Source of the DNA: Pseudoruegeria sp. SHC-113 | GTDB taxonomy: Bacteria; Pseudomonadota; Alphaproteobacteria; Rhodobacterales; Rhodobacteraceae | Direction of reading: 5' to 3' | Length of the DNA stretch: 64,000 bases | Assembly (NCBI RefSeq): GCF_025376885.1 | Contig: NZ_JAHUBR010000004.1 | Location: 1-64,000 of the forward strand | In this document: positions 63,759 to 64,000 of the stretch, piece after piece | How positions within the stretch are numbered: the stretch's first letter is position 1 | Layout of the letters: each line of letters begins with the position of its first letter | The notes under the pieces: model-generated | What the model was told of the DNA's origin: nothing | The model's database searches: none | Seen by the model: only the letters and a program-made list of their open reading frames with translations | Program-made: the position numbers and the translations under genes

Positions 63759-64000
63759 TTACAGGCTGGCGTCCAGCGCCTTGATGATCGCGTCGCCCAT
63801 TTCGGAGGTGGAGACGGGCTGCTCGCCGTCGGCTTGCAGCAGATCGGCGGTGCGCACGCCATCGGCCAGCACCTTCTCTACGGCAGCTTCAAGGCGGGTG
63901 GCCTCATCACCCTGATCGAAGGAGTAGCGCAGCGCCATGGCGAAGCTCAGAACGCAGGCGATCGGGTTGGCCTTGCCTTGGCCCGCAATGTCGGGGGCGG
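63759..64000 (-). CDS. leuB: 3-isopropylmalate dehydrogenase LeuB, C-terminal part (cut by window edge)
   Basis: About 80 C-terminal codons are present. Translation gives [20 protein letters not shown], then RYSF, and ends IIKALDASL before TAA (63759-63761 on the minus strand). The AGxGKANPIA motif and the following helix are typical of LeuB, which oxidatively decarboxylates 3-isopropylmalate in leucine synthesis. The rest of the gene lies beyond the right edge, so the start is not seen. Confidence 0.9.
   Translation of the reverse strand, partial: APDIAGQGKANPIACVLSFAMALRYSFDQGDEATRLEAAVEKVLADGVRTADLLQADGEQPVSTSEMGDAIIKALDASL

Overview
The window is a high-GC chromosomal segment from an alphaproteobacterium, most probably a marine Rhodobacterales (Roseobacter-group) organism. 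The signs are TRAP, TTT (Tct) and BCCT transporters, a ChvE/GguAB sugar system with a GbpR-type regulator, a nap operon, a fused PutA with a divergent Lrp-type PutR, and a short repeat family (CCCGAGGTATTT...) that I associate with this order. There is no phage, IS element, integrase, CRISPR array or rRNA. The window runs from an initiator tRNA (12-88) to the 3' part of leuB at the right edge.

Region by region: 0.3-8.7 kb (minus strand) is a pyroglutamate/D-glutamate module: a one-chain ATP-dependent 5-oxoprolinase, a TRAP transporter, a DUF1445 (D-glutamate cyclase/YcsI family) protein and a LysR regulator. 8.9-14.5 kb (plus) is a sulfide/persulfide oxidation cluster: a Crp/Fnr regulator with a Cys pair, a DUF2892 membrane peptide, an ETHE1-type persulfide dioxygenase, a DUF442-SQR fusion and a SulP transporter. 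14.5-24 kb is a tricarboxylate module: citryl-CoA lyase-like protein, CaiB/BaiF CoA-transferase and TctABC on the minus strand, and divergently TctD-TctE with an extra binding protein and an amine-oxidase-like flavoprotein. 24-31 kb holds a PfkB kinase, a BCCT transporter, putR and putA. 31-36 kb is napEFDABC, followed by a porin.

37-49.7 kb is a sugar-acid region. A minus-strand pair (zinc alcohol dehydrogenase and enolase-superfamily dehydratase) and a GbpR-like regulator are divergent from chvE-gguA-gguB and a complete set of enzymes for the non-phosphorylative (Weimberg-type) route: Gfo/Idh sugar 1-dehydrogenase, IlvD/EDD aldonate dehydratase, DHDPS-family 2-keto-3-deoxyaldonate dehydratase and 2-oxoglutarate-semialdehyde dehydrogenase. 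L-arabinose is the best guess for the substrate. 49.7-53.9 kb holds a small unknown protein, mgtE and a tightly coupled rimB-rimK-AstE/AspA trio linked to ribosomal protein S6 glutamylation. 53.9-62.3 kb has an FAD oxidoreductase, a GNAT related to the acetyltransferase-like domain of O-GlcNAcase, and an ABC importer ending in a cytosolic GH20 hexosaminidase, which suggests chitobiose/GlcNAc-oligosaccharide use. The right end has tRNA-Pro(CGG), an EamA transporter and partial leuB.

Most of the window is catabolic and scavenging capacity arranged as separate regulated modules. The most interesting ones are the DUF1445/5-oxoprolinase pairing, the sulfide cluster with an unusual SQR fusion and its candidate operator, the Tct/CoA-transferase/citryl-CoA-lyase set, and the rimBK-AstE trio. 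All functions are from reading the sequence; no database search was run.
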